Source: Apodemus sylvaticus
Taxonomy: Eukaryota > Chordata > Mammalia > Rodentia > Muridae
Direction: 5' to 3'
DNA: 64,000 bases
Assembly (NCBI RefSeq): GCF_947179515.1
Contig: NC_067495.1
Coordinates: 89,401,861-89,465,860, forward strand
Below the pieces are notes generated by a model that saw nothing but the letters and a program-made list of their open reading frames with translations, did not search any database and was not told the origin of the DNA. Every line of letters begins with the position of its first letter. The stretch's first letter is position 1. The position numbers were made by a program, and so were the translations under genes. Positions 59,301 to 64,000 of the stretch are shown one piece after another.

Positions 59301-59930
59301 TAAACCATTGTGATCTATTAGGAGTTGTGGGATTATTTCAGTCTTGTTATATCTGTTGAAGTCTGATTTGTTATGGATTATGTGGTCAGTTTTGGAGAAG
59401 GTACCATGAAATATTCTATAGATATCTGTTAAATCCATTTGGTTCATAACTTCTGTAAGTTTCACTGTGTCACTGTTTACTTTGTGTTTCCATGATCTGT
59501 CCATTGCTGAGAATGGGGTGTCTCCCACAATCATTGTGTGAGGTGCAATGTGTGCTTTGAGCTTTAGTAAAGTTTCTTTTATGAATAAGGGTGACCTTGT
59601 ATTTGGAGCATAGATGTTCAGAATGAGAGTTCTTTTTGCTAGATTTTTCCTTTGATGAGTGTGAAGTGTCCTTCCTTATCTTTGATGACTTTTGGTTGAA
59701 AGTTGATTTTATCCAATATTAGAATGGCTATTGGAGCTTGTTTCCTGGGACCATTTGCTTGGAAAATGGTTTTCTAGGCCTTTACTTTGAGATAGTGTTT
59801 GTCTTTTACACTGAGGTGTGTTTCCTGTATGCAGCAAAATTGTGGGCCCTGTTTATATATTCCAGTCTGTTAGTCTATGTATTTTTATATGGGGAGTTTA
59901 GTCCATTGGTATTAAGAAATTCTATGGAAT
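56310..59930 (-). pseudogene. L1 ORF2, heavily decayed
   Basis: Minus-strand remnants in order: endonuclease end (59534-59163, with DGDTPFSAMD-type and HGTFSKTDHII segments), a linker near 59000-58700, reverse transcriptase (NAKILNKIIANQVQEHIKMI at 58440-58252; the conserved ADD box codons are disturbed near 57940), SVAFLYSKDKQAKNEIREM at 57850, LPKQVKNGYDKNFKSLKKE at 57700, and the ORF2 end at 56558-56310 (MFIAALFIINSSWKEPRC, YYSATKKNKFIKFLGKWM). Each frame is short because of stops and indels throughout; an AT tract is at 56940-56953. Confidence 0.88.
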
Positions 59931-60161
59931 AATGATTGTTTTGGTTTTTCTTTCTTTTCTTTTCTTTCTTTCTTTCTTCCTTTCTTTTTTTTGAATTTGT
60001 TTTTTTTCAAGACAGAGTTTCTCCTTATAGCCATGGCTGTCCTGGAACTCACTCTGTAGACCAGGCTGGCCTCAAACTCAGAAATCCACTTGCCTCTGCC
60101 CCCCCAGAGTGCTGGGATTACAGGTGTGTGCCACCACCACCAGGCTGGAAAAATGATTGTT
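59931..60161 (-). mobile_element. B1 SINE (minus strand) with 10-bp duplications
   Basis: The plus strand reads 'agacagagtttctcc', 'ctgtagaccaggctggcctc' and 'gtgctgggattacaggtgtg', the reverse of B1; the body is about 60005-60146 and the tail is the (CTTT)n/T run at 59948-60007. aatgattgtt flanks it at 59931-59940 and 60152-60161. It split the spacer between ORF1 and ORF2 of the host L1, so it is younger than that L1. Confidence 0.95.
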
Positions 60162-60202
60162 AATTTCTGTTGTTTTTTAATGTTATTTTTATGTTTGTTT
60201 GG

Positions 60203-60893
60203 CTATCTTCTTTTGGGTTTGCTGAATGAAGATGACTTTCTTGCTTTTTCTAATGTGTAGTTTCCCTCCTTGTGTTGGCCTTTTCCATCTATTATTTTTT
60301 GTAGTGATAGATTTGTGGAATGATATTGTGTTAATTCAGTTTTATCACAGGATATCTTGGTTTCTCCATCTATGGTTATTGAGAATTTTGCTGTGTATAG
60401 AAGTTTGGGATGGCATTTTAATTCACTGAGGATCTCTATGACATCTGCCCAGGATCTTCTAGCTGTCATAGTCTCTGGTTAGAAAACTGGTATAATTCTG
60501 ATAGGTCTGCCTTTATATGTTACTTGACGTTTTTCCCTTACTGCTTTTAATATTCTTTCTTTGATTTGTGCATTTGGTATTTTGACTATTATTTGACAGG
60601 AGGAATTTCTTTTATGGTCCATTCTATTTGTAGTTCTGTAGGCTTTGTGTATGTTTATGTGTATCACTATCTTTAGGGAAATTTTCTTCTAAAATTTTGT
60701 TGAAGATATTTACTGGCCCTTCAAGTCGGGAATCTTTGCTCTCTTCTATACCTATTATCCTTAGGTTTGGTCTTCTCATTGAGTCTTGGATTTCCTAGAT
60801 GTTTTGTGTTAGGAGTTTTTTGCATTTTGCATCTTTTTTCACTGTTGTGTCATTGTTTTCTATGGTAACTTCTGCATTCAAGATTCCCTCTTC
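60203..60893 (-). pseudogene. L1 ORF1 C-terminal part, disrupted
   Basis: Minus-strand pieces: 60667-60479 (NIHKAYRTTNRMDHKRNSS and ILKAVREKRQVTYKGRPIRI), then 60469-60203 (ARRSWADVIEIL, LLYTAKFSITIDGETKI, ALQKIIDGKGQHKEGNYTL). Upstream the coiled-coil side continues to 60893 (ENNDTTV region) and is then cut by the inserted L1. A stop near 60479 and others break it. Confidence 0.88.
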
Positions 60894-61201
60894 TGAGCAT
60901 TCAGATCTCTGCTTCAGGATCCAGAACAGCCTGAACTATAACACTACATCTTCAGGCCCTGCAAGAGGCCAGAGGGGCACCCGGGAAGCCGGCTGGGAAT
61001 AGTCAGTGTGCTCTGGTGAGTCCAGCAGGCCCCTGCAGGAGCCTTCAAGTGTCTGCTTCTGGATCTGAACAGCCTGGGCCACAGCACCCTGTATCCAGGC
61101 AGTGCAGGAGGTCAGCTGTGCACCAGAGGCCAGCTGAGAAGAGTCAGATTGCACTGATTAGTCCAGCATTGACAAGATCAAATAACACCAGTGAGAACTA
61201 G

Positions 61202-62407
61202 ATGGCAAAAGGCAAACACAGGAATGTCACTAACAGAAATCAAGGCAATATGGCAGCATCTGAACCCAATTCTCCTTTAACACCATGCCCTGGATACCCC
61301 ATCACACCAGAAAAACAAGATTTGGATTTAAAATCACTGGTCATGATGGTGGTAGAGGAACACATGAAGGACATACTTAAAGAAATTCAGAAGAAAATGG
61401 ATCAAAAGATAGACACCCTTACAAGGGAAACACAAATATCATTGAAAGAAATTCAGGAGAATACAAAAGCCAATAAGGAGGAAATGTAAAAATCACTTAA
61501 AGAAATACGGGAGAACTTTGGTCAACAGGCTGAGGTCATGAAAGAGGAAACACAAAAATCTCTTAAAGAATTACAGGAAAGCACAAAAAAGAAAGTGAAG
61601 GAGCTAAGAAAAACCATCCAGGATCTAAAATCAGAAGTAGAAACAACTAAGAAATATCAAAGGGAGACAACTTTGGAGATAGAACACCTTGGGAAGAAAT
61701 CAGGGGACATAGATGCAAATATCAACAACAGAATACAAGAGATAGAAGAAAGAATCTCAGAAGCTGAAGATACCATAGAGACCATGGACTCAACAGTTAA
61801 AGAAAATGCAAAATGCAAAATGCTTTTAACCCAAAACATCCAGGAAATCCAGGACACAATGAGAAGGCCAAACCTAAGGATTGTAGGCATAGATGAGACT
61901 GAAGATTTACAACTTAAAGGGCCAGCAAATATCTTCAATAAAATTATGGAAGAAAATTTCCCTAACCTAAAGTGAGAGATGCCCATGAATATACAAGAAG
62001 CCTACAGAACTCCAGACAGACTGGACCAGAACAGAAATACCTCCTATCACATAATAATCAAAACCCCAAATGTACTAAACAAAGAAAGAATATTAAAGGC
62101 AGTAAGAGGAAAAGGCCAAGTAACATATAAAGGAAGACCTATCAGAATCACACCAGATTTCTCACCTGAGACAATGAAAGCTAGAAGATCCTGGGCATAT
62201 CTCATGCAGATTCTAAGAGACCACAAATGCCAGCCAAAACATCTATACCCTGCAAAACTCTCAATCACCACAGAAGGAGAAACTAAGATATTCCATGACA
62301 AAACCAAGTTTACCCAATATCTATCCACAAACACAGCCCTACAAAGGATAATAGGAGGAAAACACCAACACAAGGAGGGAAACTTCACCCTGGAAAAAGC
62401 AAGATAG
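61202..62407 (+). pseudogene. L1 ORF1, two stops
   Basis: Opens MAKGKHRNVTNRNQGN at 61202. Coiled-coil units of LKEIQ type run to about 61560. CAA-to-TAA at 61487-61489 interrupts it after the ANKEEM segment; the frame continues from 61538 and includes NLRIVGIDETEDLQ, ending with TGA at 61973-61975 right after FPNLK, where most copies have an arginine codon. The last part (61979-62407) carries AYRTPDRLDQNRN, PIRITPDFSPETMKARRSW and the end FTLEKAR with TAG at 62405-62407. So only two single-base stops separate it from an open frame, the least damaged ORF1 here. Confidence 0.93.
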
Positions 62408-62475
62408 TAACCTTCTTTCATCAAACCCAAAAGAAGTTAACCAATCAAATTAAAAAAAAAAAAAAAAAACAAAAA

Positions 62476-62988
62476 TGACAGGAAGTAATAATCTCTTAAC
62501 ATCAATGGGCTCAATGCCCCAATAAAAAGATATAGACTAACCGACTTGATATGTAAACAGGACCCTACATTTTGCTGCATACAGGAAACACACCTCAGGG
62601 TCAAAGACAAACACTACCTTAGAGTAAAAGGCTGGAAGACAATTTTATACACAAATGGTCTCAGGAAACAAGCTGGAGTAGCCATTTTAATATCAGATAA
62701 AATTGACTTTCAACCCAAAGTCACCAAAAGAGACTCTGAGGGACACTTCTTGCTGGTCAAAGGAAAACTACGACAAGAAGAACTCTCAATCCTTAACATC
62801 TATGCTCCAAATGCATGGGCACCTTCTTTCGTAAAAGAAACTTTATTAAAGCTCAAAGCACACATTGCAACTAACACAATAATTGTGGGTGACTTCAACA
62901 CTGCACTTTCCTCAATGGACTGATCAGAAAAACAGAAACTGAACAGGGACACAGTGAAACTAATTGAAACTTTGGACCAACTAGATTT

Positions 62989-63025
<37 letters not shown>

Positions 63026-64000
63026 GTGCGCACATATATATATATATATATATATACATATATACACACACACACACATATATACAAATATATATATAAC
63101 ATTCTATCCTAAAGCAAAAGAATATACATTTTACTCAGCACTTCATTGTACGTCCTTCAAAATTGACCATATAATTGGTCACAAGACAGGCCTCAACAAA
63201 TATAAGAAGATTGAACTAATCCCATGCCTCCTATCAGATCACTATGGAGTAAAAGTGGTCTTTAATAGCAACAAAAACAACAGAAAACTCACATACATGT
63301 GGAAACTGAACAATATTGTACTCAATGATACCTTGGTCAAGGAAGAAATAAAGAAATTAAAGACATTTTAGAACTTAATGAAAATGAAGACATGACATAC
63401 CCAAATCTATGGGACACAATGAAAGCTGTGCTAAGAGGAAAACTCATAGCCCTGAGTGCTTCCAAAAAAAAAAAAAAAAAATGGAGAGAGTATACACTAA
63501 CAGCTTAATGACACACCTGAAAGCCCTGGAACAAAAAGCAGCTATTTCACCCAGGAGGAGTAGAAAGCAGGAAATCATCAAACTCAGGGCCGAAATCAAT
63601 CAAGTAGAAACAAATAGAACTATACAAAGAATCAACAAAACCAGGAGCTGGTTCTTTGAGAAAATCAACAAGATAGATAAACCCTTAGCCAGACTAACCA
63701 AAGGGCACAGAGAAAGTATACAAATTAAGAAACTTAGAAATGAAAATGGAGATATAACAACAGAAACTGAGGAACTTCAAAAAATCATTACATCCTACTA
63801 CAAAAGCCTATACTCAAAACAACAGGAGAATCTGGAGGAAATGTACAGTTTCCTAGACAGATATCCATCACCAACACTAAATCAGGATCAAATAGATAAT
63901 CTAAACACTCCCATAACACCTGAAGAAATAAAAAGGGTCATAGAAAGTCTCCCAACCAAAAAAACACAGGACCAGATGGCTTCAGTGCAGAATTCTATCA
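62476..64000 (+). pseudogene. L1 ORF2, partial and disrupted
   Basis: The start ATGACAGGAAGTAAT is at 62476, with about 16-17 bases lost just after, shifting the frame. The endonuclease follows (62546-62923: IQETHLRVKDKHYLRV, VGDFNTALSSMD), then a TGA at 62921-62923. A (CA)n/(TA)n microsatellite occupies 62990-63099. The rest runs through endonuclease end, linker and the beginning of the reverse transcriptase (KPLARLTKGHRESIQIKKLR near 63680) to the window edge at GPDGFSAEFYQ. An oligo-A tract at 63463-63480 adds another disruption. Confidence 0.9.
62990..63099. repeat. (CA)n/(TA)n compound microsatellite in L1 ORF2
   Basis: A CA run, a short cgcgtgcgca transition, TA runs and a second CA run. 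It lies at the same ORF2 position as the microsatellite at 25193-25353. Confidence 0.95.

Larger units (their letters stand above)
55616..60893 (-). mobile_element. Older L1 (minus strand), 3' UTR to mid ORF1, carrying a B1
   Basis: On the minus strand: ORF1 C-terminal two thirds (60893-60203), spacer with a B1 inserted (59941-60151), ORF2 (about 59930-56310), and a long Lx-type 3' UTR (56280-55616) with its tail as T-rich sequence at 55617-55640. ORF2 is broken into many short frames; its catalytic segments (GDTPFSAMD near 59520, a SNDPK-flanked stretch near 57930, RSFFN-type parts) are recognisable. At its 5' side it is cut at 60893 by the plus-strand L1 that follows. Divergence from the other full-length L1s is greater, so it is older. 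Confidence 0.9.
60900..64000 (+). mobile_element. L1 (plus strand) inserted in the older L1, continues past the window
   Basis: Starts within ORF1 of the minus-strand L1 and reads: about 300 bp of 5' UTR of the 306-bp-monomer type (60900-61201, about a third of a monomer plus the tether), ORF1 (61202-62407), an A-rich spacer, and ORF2 (62476 to the window end). It is the same subfamily as the 11.0-17.4 kb copy. Flanking duplications cannot be checked because the right end lies outside the window. Confidence 0.93.

Overview
This window reads as a gene-poor, AT-rich stretch of a muroid rodent chromosome (mouse/rat relatives; I cannot name the species). The rodent call rests on B1 and B2 SINEs, several rodent L1 subfamilies with tandem promoter monomers, and rodent-type medium-reiteration repeats. 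I see no intact host protein-coding gene. Almost every longer open frame is an L1 ORF1/ORF2 fragment or its shadow, and the rest have no recognisable homology. The only host-gene sequences are two dead retrocopies: an aldolase A (Aldoa) processed pseudogene near 7-8.2 kb and a partial Crb1 (Crumbs homolog 1, EGF-repeat region) retrocopy at 35.9-37.0 kb.

Layout. 1-11 kb: mostly unique AT-rich DNA with an old MIR-like segment, one rodent repeat and the Aldoa pseudogene. 11.0-17.4 kb: a full-length minus-strand L1 with 15-bp target-site duplications, about two 306-bp promoter monomers, broken ORF1 and ORF2, and a 274-bp poly(A)-tailed retroposon with its own 15-bp duplications nested inside ORF2. 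18.9-22.3 kb: older or truncated L1 pieces. 22.7-28.9 kb: a full-length plus-strand L1 with a different, 197-bp monomer promoter. 28.9-34.4 kb: unique AT-rich DNA with an old mammalian L1 relic and a rodent repeat. 34.4-38.3 kb: Lx-type L1 3' UTRs, the Crb1 fragment joined to L1 3' UTR, a B1 and a B2. 39.0-41.3 kb: an old L1 with a large internal deletion at an (AT)n tract, an LTR-like insertion and a nested opposite-strand L1 3' end. 42.9-43.4 kb: a small L1 with perfect 14-bp duplications and an internal inversion (twin priming). 43.4-49.7 kb: unique DNA and decayed repeats. 49.8-53.6 kb: two L1 pieces in opposite orientation. 55.6-60.9 kb: an older minus-strand L1 carrying a B1. 60.9-64.0 kb: a younger plus-strand L1 inserted into that older one and running off the window.

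The elements do not form a pathway; the window is a record of successive retrotransposition. Nesting gives relative ages: B1 and the last L1 are younger than the 55.6-60.9 kb L1; the poly(A) retroposon is younger than the 11-17 kb L1; the LTR and the small L1 are younger than the 39-41 kb L1. The points most worth checking are the Crb1-L1 junction, the retroposon nested in ORF2, two unrelated L1 promoter types in one window, recurrent microsatellite growth at the same two ORF2 sites in different L1 copies, and the twin-priming event. I found no sign of an undescribed functional system.
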